In this document: in pieces, positions 47,858 to 58,727 of the stretch
Layout of the letters: each line of letters begins with the position of its first letter
Position numbering within the stretch: position 1 is the stretch's first letter
NCBI RefSeq assembly: GCF_003130205.1
Contig: NZ_NRDF01000001.1
Coordinates: forward strand, 124,001 to 188,000
Source of the DNA: Aggregatibacter actinomycetemcomitans
GTDB taxonomy: Bacteria; Pseudomonadota; Gammaproteobacteria; Enterobacterales; Pasteurellaceae
Direction of reading: 5' to 3'
DNA: 64,000 nucleotides
Translations under genes and position numbers: made by a program
Notes under the pieces: model-generated
Database searches by the model: none
Told to the model about the DNA's origin: nothing
The model's input: only the letters and a program-made list of their open reading frames with translations

Positions 47858-49687
47858 CTAATGCTGCAAGGTCTCAAAAATCTTTTCTGCCAGAGCTTTG
47901 GAAATACTGGGGACGGAGGCGATTTCGTCGAGGGTGGCGTTTTTGACGCCTTGTAAACCGCCGAGGTATTTCAACAGGGCTTGGCGACGTTTGGCGCCGA
48001 CCCCTTCAATGCTCTCCAAACCGCTTTGAGTGAAATGTTGTTGGCGTTTTTTGCGGTGTCCGCTGATGGCGTGGTTGTGGCTTTCGTCGCGGATATGTTG
48101 GATCAAATGAAGTGCGAGGCTGTCCGCCGGCAAATGCAATTCTTTGTCCCATTTACTCAAAATCAGGGTTTCCAAACCGGCGCGACGATCCACGCCTTTG
48201 GCAACGCCGATTAAGTGCGGTCGGTTTTTGTTCCATTTTACGTTGAGTTTTTCAAACACCTGCAACGCGCGGTTGAGTTGCCCCTTGCCGCCGTCGATAA
48301 AAATAATGTCGGGAATTTTGTCATCTTCCAGATCTTTGTCGTAGCGTTTTAACAGGGCTTGTTCCATGGCGGCGTAATCGTCGCCCTTGGTAATTCCGCT
48401 GATGTTGAAACGGCGGTAATCGGATTTCAGCGGTCCGTCCTGGTTGAAAACCACGCAGGAGGCAATGGTCTGTTCGCCCATGGTGTGACTGATGTCGAAA
48501 CATTCCATGCGTTTGATGGCATTGATACCGAGTAATTCCTGTAGTGCGACGTAGCGATCGAGCTGTAATGTGGATTGTTTTAATTTGGTGACTAACGCCG
48601 CCTTGGCGTTCATTTGCGCCAGTTGCAAATATTTGCTTTTATCGCCTTTGGCATGATCCTGAATGCTGACTTTACGTCCCGCTTGGTCGCTGAGCAGGGT
48701 TTCTAAATCGGCTTTTTCGTCCAGTTTTTGATCTACGATGATGGTGTTCGGAATGGTTCTGCCTTGGTGCGCCTGCAAATAAAATTGCCCCACAAAGGTT
48801 TCCGTGAGTTCCGCCAGGTTGGTATTGCTCGGTACTTTCGGGAAATAGCTACGATTGCCCAAAATCTTACCCTGACGAATAAACAACACCTGCACGCAAG
48901 CCACGCCGAGTTGGTAGGCGATAGCGATAATGTCAATGTCGTCATGGCGATCGTTGGCGACAAATTGTTTTTCAATTACTGCCCGCACTGCCTGAATTTG
49001 ATCGCGAATGCGCGCCGCTTCTTCAAAATTCAGTTGTTGGCTCGCCTGTTCCATTTGTTGCACCAAATGATCCAACACCTGCTGATCTTTTCCCTGTAAA
49101 AACAAACGGGCGAAATTGACCTGCTGCGCATAGGCTTCATCGGTCACGTAACCCTTTACGCAAGGCGCCAGACAACGCCCGATTTGATATTGCAAGCAAG
49201 GGCGCGAACGGTTGTTATACACCGAATTTTCACATTGTCGAATGGGGAACAGTTTTTGCAATAAGGACAGGGTTTCACGCACCGCACCGGCATTCGGGTA
49301 GGGACCGAAATATTCCCCTTGGATTTTTTTCGAACCGCGATAAGCGGTAATACGCGGGTGGGTTTCTTTGGTTAATAAAATGTACGGATAGGATTTATCA
49401 TCGCGCAACAGCACGTTATAGCGCGGCTGGTAGGTTTTGATGTAATTGTGCTCAAGAAGCAGAGCTTCCGTTTCCGACGTGGTAATGGTGGTTTCGATAT
49501 GTTGAATCGACGCCACCAACGCTTCCGTTTTTTTGCTGCTTAACTGCTTGCGAAAATAACTGGATAAGCGTTTTTTCAGATCTTTCGCCTTGCCCACATA
49601 AATCACCGTGTTTTTATCGTCATACATCCGATAAACACCCGGTAAGTGCGGTACGTTGGCGAGGAATTTTTTGGCGTCGAAAGTCAT
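47858..49687 (-). CDS. uvrC: Excinuclease ABC subunit C
   Basis: A 609-residue nuclease making both incisions in nucleotide excision repair. In order: GIY-YIG domain ([22 protein letters not shown]), zinc-less cysteine region ([13 protein letters not shown]), UVR motif ([20 protein letters not shown]), RNase H-like domain with FIDGGKGQL, and C-terminal helix-hairpin-helix pair ([15 protein letters not shown]). Full length for the family. Confidence 0.97.
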   Translation of the reverse strand: MTFDAKKFLANVPHLPGVYRMYDDKNTVIYVGKAKDLKKRLSSYFRKQLSSKKTEALVASIQHIETTITTSETEALLLEHNYIKTYQPRYNVLLRDDKSYPYILLTKETHPRITAYRGSKKIQGEYFGPYPNAGAVRETLSLLQKLFPIRQCENSVYNNRSRPCLQYQIGRCLAPCVKGYVTDEAYAQQVNFARLFLQGKDQQVLDHLVQQMEQASQQLNFEEAARIRDQIQAVRAVIEKQFVANDRHDDIDIIAIAYQLGVACVQVLFIRQGKILGNRSYFPKVPSNTNLAELTETFVGQFYLQAHQGRTIPNTIIVDQKLDEKADLETLLSDQAGRKVSIQDHAKGDKSKYLQLAQMNAKAALVTKLKQSTLQLDRYVALQELLGINAIKRMECFDISHTMGEQTIASCVVFNQDGPLKSDYRRFNISGITKGDDYAAMEQALLKRYDKDLEDDKIPDIIFIDGGKGQLNRALQVFEKLNVKWNKNRPHLIGVAKGVDRRAGLETLILSKWDKELHLPADSLALHLIQHIRDESHNHAISGHRKKRQQHFTQSGLESIEGVGAKRRQALLKYLGGLQGVKNATLDEIASVPSISKALAEKIFETLQH

Positions 49688-49810
49688 AATGAATGATTAA
49701 GTTGGTTTTATATTGAAATGATTTTAAAGCATTATGGTCGTTACATCTTTAAAAAATCTTTGATAGTGCACGCTTCCCGGCGTGTGCCGGTCATTATGTT
49801 TATCGATTTT

Positions 49811-50073
49811 TGGCACGCGTTAGGAAACCACTGCTGTTTGAAACATTGTAATATATTGATATTTCAAAAGTATATTGCCTTCCCCCGTTTACGAGGGAAG
49901 GTGCCCGAAGGGCGGAAGGGGGGAATTTATCTCGATGTTTTGTTTAAAAATTGAGATTTAGGCCCCCTCAGGGCTTCGCCCAGCCCCCCCGTAAACGAGG
50001 GGAGCCAAGTTTTTCTTTTTTTATTAAATAGTTACAATGTTTCGAACAACTGTGGTTAGGAAACGCGCGCCGG
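49811..50073. repeat. Imperfect inverted repeat of two diverged intergenic elements
   Basis: Arm 1 (about 49811-49921) and the reverse complement of arm 2 (about 49960-50073) align along their length: ACCACTGCTGTTTGAAACATTG versus ACCACAGTTGTTCGAAACATTG, then an A/T-rich part, then CCCCCGTTTACGAGGG versus CCCCTCGTTTACGGGG. Hairpins GCCCGAAGGGC (arm 1) and GGGCTTCGCCC (arm 2) match each other. The span has no coding frame. The two copies may be a miniature element or one duplicated palindrome. Confidence 0.65.
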
Positions 50074-50176
50074 CGGAGATTTGTGGTTCCTGATAACGGC
50101 GGAAGCGTAAATGGCTTAAATTCATTGATAAACGAATTATTTTCTCCGTTAATTCCGTCTGTCAAATCTCCCCCTG

Positions 50177-50197
50177 CCCCTCTTTTCTAAAGAGGGG
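50177..50197. repeat. G+C-rich hairpin downstream of kdsB
   Basis: CCCCTCTTT-TCT-AAAGAGGGG is a perfect 9-bp stem, 12 bases after the kdsB stop. It looks like a third intergenic repeat type and may slow or end transcription, though a T-run is missing. Confidence 0.6.
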
Positions 50198-50208
50198 AGA
50201 GATGTGCA

Positions 50209-50982
50209 TTAATGAGATTTCTTCGTCAAAATCGACCGCACTTTTTCCAGATCTTCGATGGTGTCCACCCCTACGGCAGGCACGGCTTTGGCGAGTTCCA
50301 CATGGATTTTTTCGCCGTGCCAAAGCACACGTAATTGTTCCAGTTTTTCGATGTGTTCCAGCGCAGTCGGCTGCCATTGCACATATTGTTTAATGAAACC
50401 GGCACGGTAAGCGTAAATGCCGATGTGACGTAAATATTCGGTGTTCAGCCGTAATGTTGCCATATCGCTCATTTGTGCGAATTGATCGCGATCCCAAGGA
50501 ATCACGGCGCGGGAGAAATAAAGCACATAGCCGTTTTTGTCGGTCAGCACTTTTACTACGTTGGGATTAAACAATTCTTCCGCGTTATTAATTTTTACCG
50601 CAAGGCTTGCCATGTTTACGGGGTATTTTGCCAGATTTTCCGCCACTTGTTTCACGATAATGGGCGGGATAAGCGGTTCGTCGCCTTGAATATTGACGAT
50701 AATTTCGTTGTCGGGCAGTGCCAGTTTTTTCACTACTTCCGCCAGGCGTTCGGTGCCGGAATTGTGGCTTTCGGCGGTCATGCACACTTCCGCTCCGAAA
50801 TTTTCGGCGGCGGTAGCGACCAATTCGTTATCGGTGGCGATAATGATGCGGTCGGCGCCTGATTGTTTGGCTTGTTCAAAAACATGTTGAATCATCGGCT
50901 TGCCGGCAATGTCGGTTAAAGGCTTGCCCGGTAAGCGGCTGGAGGCGTAACGGGCGGGAATGATCACGGTGAATTGTGTCAT
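50209..50982 (-). CDS. kdsB: CMP-Kdo synthetase
   Basis: A 257-residue nucleotidyltransferase activating Kdo for lipooligosaccharide. The CTP-binding loop [16 protein letters not shown] opens the protein, [12 protein letters not shown] follows, and [12 protein letters not shown] lies near the C-terminus. It ends the comEC-msbA-lpxK-ycaR-kdsB unit. Only one base separates its start from the ycaR stop. Confidence 0.97.
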   Translation of the reverse strand: MTQFTVIIPARYASSRLPGKPLTDIAGKPMIQHVFEQAKQSGADRIIIATDNELVATAAENFGAEVCMTAESHNSGTERLAEVVKKLALPDNEIIVNIQGDEPLIPPIIVKQVAENLAKYPVNMASLAVKINNAEELFNPNVVKVLTDKNGYVLYFSRAVIPWDRDQFAQMSDMATLRLNTEYLRHIGIYAYRAGFIKQYVQWQPTALEHIEKLEQLRVLWHGEKIHVELAKAVPAVGVDTIEDLEKVRSILTKKSH

Positions 50983-50983
50983 A

Positions 50984-51163
50984 TTAATTATCCTGTTCTT
51001 GATTTAACGGCTGTGCCTGTTCCGCCAGTAATACGGGAATGCCGTTTTTAATCGGGTAGGCGATTTTTTCAAAACGGCAGATTAAACGTTGATGTTGCTC
51101 ATCGTATTCCAAACGTCCGTGACAGCTTGGACATGCCACGATTTCTAATAATTTTCCATTCAT
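50984..51163 (-). CDS. ycaR: YcaR/Trm112-family small protein
   Basis: A 59-residue protein, [20 protein letters not shown] at its start, with C11 and C14 as the CxxC pair, and [16 protein letters not shown] in the middle, as in E. coli YcaR. The second cysteine pair of true Trm112 zinc domains is missing except for one cysteine, as in YcaR. Placed between lpxK and kdsB, the conserved position. Function is not defined. Confidence 0.9.
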   Translation of the reverse strand: MNGKLLEIVACPSCHGRLEYDEQHQRLICRFEKIAYPIKNGIPVLLAEQAQPLNQEQDN

Positions 51164-51184
51164 TATGCTGCTCTCGATTTGTTG

Positions 51185-52159
51185 CTATTTTTGACCGCAC
51201 TTTTGCACGATCTTTTGAATCAATTGGCGGGCTTTTTCGCCGTGAATTTCTGTCGTCACCGGCACATACCACCAGTTTTTCTGTGCAAATGCAAGGCATT
51301 TCACCGCGTCTTTTTCCGTCATCAGAAGCGGTTGATTTTTGTCAAATTGATTGAATAAATCTGCGCTGAAACGTTGGTGATCCTGAAAGGCTTGAGTTGC
51401 GGTTAGGGTAATGCCGTACTGTTGCAACATGGCAAAAAAGCGCGGCGGATTACCGATGCCGGCAATGGCGGTCGCCTGCGAAAATTCCGCCAATGGGCGT
51501 TGTGCCAGGCTGACTAAATTGACGGCGTATTGCGGTTGCAATGTCATCACCGCGTCGCTGTATTGGTTTTCCGCACCGTTGGTGATGATGAAATCGACGG
51601 ATTTTAAACGGTTTGGCAACTCGCGCAACGGTCCGGCAGGCAATAAGAAACCGTTGCCGAGACCACGTTGCGCGTCCATGATGACGACTTCGATATCCCG
51701 TTGTAATTTGTAATGTTGCAAGCCGTCATCGCTGATAATGACATCGCACTGGGCGTGTTCTAACAGGCATTCAATGGCTTGTTGCCGATTGGGCGAGATA
51801 CAAACGGGGGCTTGGGTGCGGGTGGCGATTAAGACGGGTTCATCGCCGGCTTCCACGGGATCGCCGGTGGGAGTAACCAACAGAGGATACTGTTTGGCTT
51901 GGCTGCCGTAGCCCCGTGAAATCACGCCGACTTTTAAACCGCACTTGGTGAGTTCCTGTACCAACCAAATCACTGCCGGTGTTTTTCCGTTACCGCCGAC
52001 GGAAAGATTGCCGACGATCACCACGGGAATCGGCGCACGATAAGATTTTAGCAGATTAAAACGAAAGAGCGCGCGGCGAATGGCGGTAATCAGCCAAAAT
52101 AACAAGGAGAAAGGGCAGAGTAACCATGTGATCCACGAGCGGGAATACCAAAACTGCAT
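51185..52159 (-). CDS. lpxK: Tetraacyldisaccharide 4'-kinase
   Basis: A 324-residue inner-membrane kinase that phosphorylates the lipid A precursor at 4'. One N-terminal membrane helix ([19 protein letters not shown]) precedes the P-loop [17 protein letters not shown], and the [12 protein letters not shown] catalytic block follows. It is 21 bases from ycaR and 25 from msbA. Confidence 0.96.
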   Translation of the reverse strand: MQFWYSRSWITWLLCPFSLLFWLITAIRRALFRFNLLKSYRAPIPVVIVGNLSVGGNGKTPAVIWLVQELTKCGLKVGVISRGYGSQAKQYPLLVTPTGDPVEAGDEPVLIATRTQAPVCISPNRQQAIECLLEHAQCDVIISDDGLQHYKLQRDIEVVIMDAQRGLGNGFLLPAGPLRELPNRLKSVDFIITNGAENQYSDAVMTLQPQYAVNLVSLAQRPLAEFSQATAIAGIGNPPRFFAMLQQYGITLTATQAFQDHQRFSADLFNQFDKNQPLLMTEKDAVKCLAFAQKNWWYVPVTTEIHGEKARQLIQKIVQKCGQK

Positions 52160-52184
52160 ACCTTCTCCTTACGCGTTAATTCAC

Positions 52185-53933
52185 TTATTGACTGAATTGC
52201 ATACTGTGCAATTGTTTGTAAGCGCCACCTTGTGCCAACAAGGCTTGATGATTGCCGCGTTCTTTAATTTGTCCGTGTTCGATGACTAAAATTTCATCGG
52301 CTTTTTCGATGGTGGATAAACGATGGGCGATCATCAAAACCGTACGATCTTTTTGGATTTCTTCCAATGCCGCTTGAATAGCGCGTTCGGATTCCGTATC
52401 TAAGGCAGAAGTGGCTTCGTCTAAAATCAATACCGGCGAGTTACGCAATAACGCGCGGGCAATGGCTAAACGTTGACGCTGACCGCCGGATAAGCTGGCG
52501 CCGTTTTCGCCGATAACCGTATCCAACCCGTTTTCCAAATGCTCGATAAATTCCATGGCGTGTGCCGCTTTTGCCGCTTTGATGATTTCTTCACGGCTGT
52601 ATTTGTCTTTTGCCGCATAAGCGATGTTGTTGGCGATCGTGTCGTTAAATAAATGCACTTGTTGGGAAACCACCGCACAATTTTCGCGCAAATCGGACAA
52701 ACGGTAATCCTGAATATTCACGCCGTCCAGCAGGATTTCGCCTTGGTTTATATCATAAAAACGGGTCACTAAATTGGCGATGGTGGATTTGCCGGAACCG
52801 GAACGCCCTACCAACGCCACGGTTTCGCCGTGCGGAATCTTGAAGGAAATATTGTCTAAAGCGGGTTCGTCTTTGCCTTGGTAACTAAAGGTGACGTTTT
52901 TAAACTCAATGTCGCCTTTTACCTTGTCCGCTTTATAGGTGCCGGTGTCTTTTTCCGTATCCATATCCAAAATGCCGAACAGGGTTTGGCATGCCGCCAT
53001 GCCGCGTTGGAATTGTGCGTTCACATTGGTTAAAGATTTTAGCGGGCGCATTAAGGCAAGCATGGAAGAGAAAACGACGGTAAATGTACCCGCACTTAAG
53101 TTCTGATCCATAATGGAGGGGAAAGTGGCTAAATAAAGTACGGCAGCCAAGGCGAAAGAGGCGATAATCTGCACCACCGGATCGGCAATGGCATCAGCAG
53201 CGGTCATTTTCATGCCCTTACGGCGCATATCGTTACTTACACGGTTAAAGCGTTCTTCTTCAATGAATTGTCCACCGAAAGACAGCACCACTTTATGTCC
53301 TTTTAACATTTGTTCCGTAGTTGAGGTCAGTTCTCCCATCGAATTTTGCATATTGCGACTTAGCTCACGGAATTTCTTGGAAACCATACGAATTAAAATA
53401 CCGATAATCGGCCCGATAACAAATAAAACCAAGGAAAGTTGCCAGCTGGTGTAAAGCATAATACTGAGCAAGGAAAGCAAATACGCACCTTCACGTACGA
53501 TGGTAATGAGGGAACCGGAGGAAGCGCTGGCGATCATTTCGGAATCGTAAGTAATGCGGGAAAGCAAGCGGCCGGAAGAGTTGCTGTCGAAAAAACTCAC
53601 CGGCATGAACATTAAATGTTTAAACAGACGGCGGCGCATGGTCATCACCACTTTGCCGGAGACCCACGCCAAACAGTAGTTGGAAATAAAGCTGGAAACG
53701 CCGCGAAAGAGAATCAGCAGCACCACAAATACCGACATTTGTTTTAAGAAAGAAGCGTCAGCTTTGCCAAAACCATCATCCAATAAGGGTTTCAGTAAGA
53801 AAATTAAGCCGGAATCGGTTAACGCGTTTAATATCAGTGCGACACCGGAAACAATCAAACCTGCTTTATACGGGCTAATCATCGGCCATAAACGTTTGAA
53901 GGTTTGCATAGTGGAAAGGTCTTGATCTTGCAT
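52185..53933 (-). CDS. msbA: Lipid A export ATP-binding/permease protein
   Basis: A 582-residue half-transporter flipping lipid A-core to the outer leaflet. Six membrane helices (residues about 20-310) precede the ATPase domain with Walker [14 protein letters not shown], signature [14 protein letters not shown] and Walker [12 protein letters not shown]. Length equals E. coli MsbA. Confidence 0.97.
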   Translation of the reverse strand: MQDQDLSTMQTFKRLWPMISPYKAGLIVSGVALILNALTDSGLIFLLKPLLDDGFGKADASFLKQMSVFVVLLILFRGVSSFISNYCLAWVSGKVVMTMRRRLFKHLMFMPVSFFDSNSSGRLLSRITYDSEMIASASSGSLITIVREGAYLLSLLSIMLYTSWQLSLVLFVIGPIIGILIRMVSKKFRELSRNMQNSMGELTSTTEQMLKGHKVVLSFGGQFIEEERFNRVSNDMRRKGMKMTAADAIADPVVQIIASFALAAVLYLATFPSIMDQNLSAGTFTVVFSSMLALMRPLKSLTNVNAQFQRGMAACQTLFGILDMDTEKDTGTYKADKVKGDIEFKNVTFSYQGKDEPALDNISFKIPHGETVALVGRSGSGKSTIANLVTRFYDINQGEILLDGVNIQDYRLSDLRENCAVVSQQVHLFNDTIANNIAYAAKDKYSREEIIKAAKAAHAMEFIEHLENGLDTVIGENGASLSGGQRQRLAIARALLRNSPVLILDEATSALDTESERAIQAALEEIQKDRTVLMIAHRLSTIEKADEILVIEHGQIKERGNHQALLAQGGAYKQLHSMQFSQ

Positions 53934-53979
53934 AATAAATTTTCTGTCTTAGGTCAAAAAATAATGGCGCATTGTACCT

Positions 53980-56409
53980 TTATTTCGTGCTCAAGCCAAT
54001 TAATCTGCGATACCAAGGCGAAAATTCCGCACGTGCGGTCTGAATTTTGATTTCATCATTGTAGAACAACAGACGGATTTGCCCGCTATGCGCCGTATTA
54101 TAAATTTGCGATCCTTGTTGTTGCAGGCGCGCCACCACGTCTTTATGGGGAAAATGCCACGGGTTCCAACGCCCGCTGGAAATCAGCGCAATGTCCGGTT
54201 GAATATGCTGCACCAACGCCTGTCCCGTGGAGGTTTTGCTGCCGTGATGTCCCACTTGCAACACATGGATCTTGCCAAGTTTCGGCAGGATCTTATATTC
54301 CACACTAAGATCCGCGTCACCCGTCAGTAAGATATGGTGCGCGCCATCACTTAATAAAAGCGTACAGGAATTCGGATTTTCCGCACGGGGCACAATGTTT
54401 TCCGGCGATAGAACGGTAAAATGCAACCCCTGCCAATGCCATTGTTTACCGGTTTGACAAAAAGTGCGGTCATTTTTTTCGGCGTTTTGGGAACCGTATC
54501 GTCTCTGTGAAGCGGTGGTCAGCTGAATATGAGGATACGCCGCTAAAATGTCTTTGGCGCCGCCCGCGTGATCGTTGTCGTCATGGCTTAATATCAGCCA
54601 TTCCAAATCAATGCCTTGCCGCTGTAAATAAGGCAGAATTTCCAACTGTGCCATACTGCCGCCCTCCCAGCTCGGTCCGGTATCGTAAAGCACGCCTTTG
54701 CCGTCTTTCACGATTAAGGTTGCCAAACCTTGCCCCACGTCCAAGGTTTCCAATTGCCAGTTCGGGCGAGAAATGCGCTGAGAAATTAAGGTCAGGCAAC
54801 ACAGGGCAATAAGCCCGACACCCAGACAATAAGCGCTTTTTCGTAACGGTAAACTTAAGGTACGTTCGGGACTCAGGTGAAATCCCTTAAAGCGGTGCTG
54901 CCTTGCCAATGCTAACGTGGACGTTATTGGTTTTGGTGGTTGATAAATAACATAGATCGCCACTAAAAAAAGAAAGGTTAAACAGAGGGTTACCCATAAA
55001 CTGTGCGGAATGGAAATTGCCAGCCAGTCATCTTGCCAAGGCGTCAAAAGTGCGGTGATTTTTTCTACCAAATCGTTGGCGAGCTGCCACGAATGCCATG
55101 CGCCTTGGGTGACTACGGCAAATAACACCAGTGGTACCAATACAAAGCTATAAAGCGGCACGGCGATAACATTAGCAATAAAACTGTTTAACGAAATGCC
55201 GTTAAAAAACAACAGCTGAATGGGCGTGAACAGCCAGAGTAAACCGAATTGCAAATGAAACAAGCCGAAAACATACCGCACTTTTCGCCACGGCGAATTG
55301 GCAAGGGAATGGCCGCGCCATTGCAATAGAGACAACGGGAAACATTGGTACCAAATAATCAGACAGGTCACTGCGCCCACCGACAACCAAAAGCCGGTGG
55401 TAAGCAACATGAGTGGATCGATCAAGATTAACAAGGTAACTACTCTTAACAAGAATTGCCACACCGTCCAATATCGTCGCCAATGCTGGATCACGTAGAG
55501 CATGGCTAGCGCCACGATGGCGCGTAACGTGGGGATAGCAAGTCCCGCCAGTTGGCTGTATAACAGCGCAAAAATGAATCCGCAGAGAATAGGAAACGTC
55601 GGTCTGATGTAACGCGTCGGCAAGGCAAATTGCAGCAGGCGCGCCAAGGTAAAACCCAGCATCATCGCTAACCCGATATGCAGCCCTGAAATGGCAATTA
55701 AATGTGCCGTATTTGTTTTTTGATAAATTTGCCAAGTTTTTTGGTCTAAGCGGAAACGTTCACCAAAACTGAGTGCCAGCAGCAAGCCTTGTTGCGGTAA
55801 ATTCTCAGTTTGTTGTAAGGCTTGATTGAGGGCGGTTTGGCGTAACGAAAAAACGTTTTCCAATTTGACCGCACTTTTAATCTCCGCCCAAGCGGTGATG
55901 CGCTTACCGAAATACCATGGCTGGCGGTCAAAACCGTGAAAGTTCAGGCGGGAAGAAAGCAGTCGCAGGCGTAAATTGCCCGCGTAACGTTCGCCGAGGT
56001 TGACTTGTTGTTTGAGTTTCCATTGCGCGTAAATGCGTTGTTCGGGTAGGTTTTCGGCGAGTTTGGCGCGGATAACCAGGGTTTGATAATGCTGCTGATG
56101 TAGGATTTCCTCAACGGTAAATTCGCTGTGTACGGTTTTCGGCAGATTGGCAAGATTATCCGCCAGTGTCAGTAAGGAAATTGCCGATTGGTGGACGTAA
56201 GCGGACTGAATCACCAAGATCAGCAGCCAGGTGAATATCTGCTTGATTTTTTCTTGCCGCAGGGCATGAGCAAGCAACATGAATGGGCATAACAAGAGGA
56301 GTAAATAGCACGCCGTTTGCCACGATAATAAAAAGCGATCGGGCAAAAACAATAATGTTAAACCGCTAAAAATCAGGGCTATAGCCAATTTATCCAACGA
56401 AACGCTCAC
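53980..56409 (-). CDS. comEC: ComEC/Rec2 DNA-uptake channel protein
   Basis: An 809-residue inner-membrane protein that passes one DNA strand into the cytoplasm during transformation. N-terminal membrane helices and a DUF4131-like region are followed by the competence domain (TNTAHLIAISGLHIGLAMML) with further helices. A C-terminal metallo-beta-lactamase-like domain (LSHDDNDHAGGAKDIL; VGHHGSKTS) ends the chain. This is Rec2 in H. influenzae, and the abundance of uptake signals fits an active role. Confidence 0.93.
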   Translation of the reverse strand: MSVSLDKLAIALIFSGLTLLFLPDRFLLSWQTACYLLLLLCPFMLLAHALRQEKIKQIFTWLLILVIQSAYVHQSAISLLTLADNLANLPKTVHSEFTVEEILHQQHYQTLVIRAKLAENLPEQRIYAQWKLKQQVNLGERYAGNLRLRLLSSRLNFHGFDRQPWYFGKRITAWAEIKSAVKLENVFSLRQTALNQALQQTENLPQQGLLLALSFGERFRLDQKTWQIYQKTNTAHLIAISGLHIGLAMMLGFTLARLLQFALPTRYIRPTFPILCGFIFALLYSQLAGLAIPTLRAIVALAMLYVIQHWRRYWTVWQFLLRVVTLLILIDPLMLLTTGFWLSVGAVTCLIIWYQCFPLSLLQWRGHSLANSPWRKVRYVFGLFHLQFGLLWLFTPIQLLFFNGISLNSFIANVIAVPLYSFVLVPLVLFAVVTQGAWHSWQLANDLVEKITALLTPWQDDWLAISIPHSLWVTLCLTFLFLVAIYVIYQPPKPITSTLALARQHRFKGFHLSPERTLSLPLRKSAYCLGVGLIALCCLTLISQRISRPNWQLETLDVGQGLATLIVKDGKGVLYDTGPSWEGGSMAQLEILPYLQRQGIDLEWLILSHDDNDHAGGAKDILAAYPHIQLTTASQRRYGSQNAEKNDRTFCQTGKQWHWQGLHFTVLSPENIVPRAENPNSCTLLLSDGAHHILLTGDADLSVEYKILPKLGKIHVLQVGHHGSKTSTGQALVQHIQPDIALISSGRWNPWHFPHKDVVARLQQQGSQIYNTAHSGQIRLLFYNDEIKIQTARAEFSPWYRRLIGLSTK

Positions 56410-56706
56410 ATTTTCAACCGCACTTTTATCATCCGAAGGGCGGCTACTATGGAAGAAATGGGCGAGGCGTAAAACCGGCGGAAGTGAATATTGGAAGCTG
56501 AATCACAAAAATAAAATTTTTCATCAAAAAACCCCAATGGATGTGTAAATTTTATTTGATAAATAGGATAAGTTCTGCTATTTATACGCCTTCAAAATTT
56601 GGGTCCGTTTTTTAATCGGTTTACTTTGGTAGTAACAACATTAAGCAACACTGATTGTGGGGGCTTAGCAGTATGAAATGGATGAATTTTTTATTAGGAG
56701 ATACAA
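56410..56706. other. Divergent region comEC/dksA
   Basis: About 300 bases. One uptake signal lies near 56420, against the comEC start. Both promoters must lie here; I see only a GGAG site for dksA. No competence regulatory site could be defined by eye. Confidence 0.4.
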
Positions 56707-57144
56707 ATGAGTAAAGCGTCTTTGAGTTTATTAGCTTTAGCCGGTGTTGAGCCGTACAAAGAAAAGAAAGGCGAAGAATACATGAATGAGCACCAAGTGC
56801 TGCATTTCAAAAAGATCCTTCAAGCCTGGCACGATCAAATTAGAGATGAAGCTTCTCGAACCGTTGCTCATATGCAGGACGAAGCGTCTAATTTCCCGGA
56901 TCCATCTGACCGCGCCACACAGGAAGAAGAATTTAGCTTGGAGTTGCGTACCCGCGATCGTGAACGCAAATTAATGAAGAAAATCGAAAGCACCTTGAAA
57001 AAATTGGATACGGATGATTTCGGTTATTGCGAATCCTGCGGCGTAGAAATCGGTATTAAACGTTTAGAAGCGCGCCCGACCGCCGATCTCTGCATTGACT
57101 GCAAAACCTTGGCGGAAATTCGCGAAAAACAAATGGTAGGTTAA
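56707..57144 (+). CDS. dksA: RNA polymerase-binding transcription factor DksA
   Basis: A 145-residue coiled-coil protein that, with ppGpp, resets stable-RNA and amino-acid promoters. [24 protein letters not shown] opens it, and the zinc ribbon CESC...CIDC and the tip aspartates (FPDPSDRA) are conserved. It is six residues shorter than E. coli DksA at the N-terminus. The start has a GGAG site. Confidence 0.96.
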   Translation: MSKASLSLLALAGVEPYKEKKGEEYMNEHQVLHFKKILQAWHDQIRDEASRTVAHMQDEASNFPDPSDRATQEEEFSLELRTRDRERKLMKKIESTLKKLDTDDFGYCESCGVEIGIKRLEARPTADLCIDCKTLAEIREKQMVG

Positions 57145-57163
57145 TCCTGCTAAATAATGGATA

Positions 57164-57204
57164 AAAGTGCGGTCAAAAAACACATCATTTTTCGACCGCA
57201 CTTT
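57164..57204 (+). terminator. Inverted uptake-signal pair between dksA and pcnB
   Basis: AAAGTGCGGTC (57164-57174) and GACCGCACTTT (57194-57204) form an 11-bp stem, extended by A/T pairs. Confidence 0.7.
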
Positions 57205-57236
57205 CACTTTATTTTTGTGATAAATGGAGATGTATT

Positions 57237-58727
57237 ATCTTTACCTATATTAAAAACCTTTTGAGCAAGAAAACGAAGAACAAAACCCCCGCTCAAAATG
57301 AAGTTAAAGTCTCGCCTAAAAAACAATCCGTTATTGAATATGAACCTGTAAAAAACAAGGCTCAAAGTTCTTCCCGTAACAAAAAAAACACGCACAAAAA
57401 AGATTTCAAACACAGTATTAAAGCCTCAACGCACGGTATTACGCCACGCATGATCAATCGTCACGCGTTGACCGTGGTGGAAAAATTACAACGCCAAGGC
57501 TATGAAGCCTATGTGGTCGGCGGTTGTTTGCGCGATTTATTGTTAGGCAAAAAACCAAAAGATTTTGATGTGGCGACCAACGCCCGTCCGGAACAGATTC
57601 AGGCGATTTTTCAGCGTCAATGCCGTTTGGTGGGGCGACGTTTTCGCCTGGCTCACGTCATGTTCGGGCGTGAAATTATTGAAGTCGCCACTTTCCGTGC
57701 CGGTCATGCGGAGCATCATAATGAAAAACTCGCCAAACAGAGCGAAGAAGGGATGTTACTGCGCGACAACGTGTACGGCACCCTGGAGCAGGATGCGGAA
57801 CGCCGCGATTTTAGTGTGAACGCGCTGTATTACAATCCGCAAGACAACACCCTGAAAGATTATTTCAACGGCATTGAGGATTTAAAAAGCGGCAAATTGC
57901 GTTTAATCGGCGATCCGGTAACCCGTTATCAGGAAGATCCGGTGCGGATGTTACGTTCCATTCGTTTTATGGCAAAACTGGATATGTTTCTGGACAAACC
58001 GAGTGAAACGCCCATTAAAGAGTTGTCACATTTGCTGAAAAACATCCCGCCGGCACGCTTATTTGAAGAAAGTTTAAAATTGTTACAGGGCGGAAACGGT
58101 GTGAAAACTTATCGTTTATTGCGCCAATATGGCTTGTTTGAGCAACTGTTCCCACTGTTATCGAATTATTTCACCGAACGTGAAGACAGCATGGCGGAAA
58201 AAATGATTCTGCAGGCGCTTACTTCTACCGATGAACGTGTCGTCGATAAATTGCCGATTAATCCGGCGTTCTTATTTGCCGCGTTTTTTTGGTATCCGTT
58301 ACGTGAACGGGTGGAAATGCTAAAAAATGAAGGCGGCTTGAATAACTATGATGCTTATGCGTTGGCGTCTAACGATTTGTTGGATGTGTTGTGCAATGCC
58401 TTAGCCGTTCCCCGCCGTCACACTGCGGTGATTCGTGACATTTGGTCGTTGCAACTGCAATTTTTAAAACGCACGCCAAAATCCGTGCAACGCGTTATGG
58501 AACAATCAAAATTCCGCGCAGGGTTTGATTTATTGGTAATGCGTGCGGAAATTGAGGGCGGGGAAGCCGTGGAATTATCCGCGTGGTGGCACGAATACCA
58601 ATTCAGCAACGATAGCCAACGACAGGATTTGGTTAAAGAATTACCAAGTCAGCCGAAAAAACGCAAATACCATCGTCGCAAACGTAGCTCCACTACGAAA
58701 AACACAAATAAGGCTGCTCATGAATAA
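57237..58727 (+). CDS. pcnB: Poly(A) polymerase I, with a non-canonical AUC/AUU start
   Basis: The enzyme adds 3' poly(A) tails that promote RNA decay. VGGCLRDLLLGKKPKDFDVATNA is the nucleotidyltransferase core with the DxD aspartates, and LVGRRFRLAHVMFGREIIEVAT follows. The C-terminus is basic (KKRKYHRRKRSS). The first residues FTYIKNLLSK align with FTRVANFCRK of E. coli PcnB, whose gene is known to start with AUU. Here the codon before FTY is ATC (57237), preceded by ATT (57234), with GGAG seven and four bases upstream. The TTG at 57261 is an alternative, but it lacks a ribosome site at proper distance. Confidence 0.9.
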   Translation: MFTYIKNLLSKKTKNKTPAQNEVKVSPKKQSVIEYEPVKNKAQSSSRNKKNTHKKDFKHSIKASTHGITPRMINRHALTVVEKLQRQGYEAYVVGGCLRDLLLGKKPKDFDVATNARPEQIQAIFQRQCRLVGRRFRLAHVMFGREIIEVATFRAGHAEHHNEKLAKQSEEGMLLRDNVYGTLEQDAERRDFSVNALYYNPQDNTLKDYFNGIEDLKSGKLRLIGDPVTRYQEDPVRMLRSIRFMAKLDMFLDKPSETPIKELSHLLKNIPPARLFEESLKLLQGGNGVKTYRLLRQYGLFEQLFPLLSNYFTEREDSMAEKMILQALTSTDERVVDKLPINPAFLFAAFFWYPLRERVEMLKNEGGLNNYDAYALASNDLLDVLCNALAVPRRHTAVIRDIWSLQLQFLKRTPKSVQRVMEQSKFRAGFDLLVMRAEIEGGEAVELSAWWHEYQFSNDSQRQDLVKELPSQPKKRKYHRRKRSSTTKNTNKAAHE

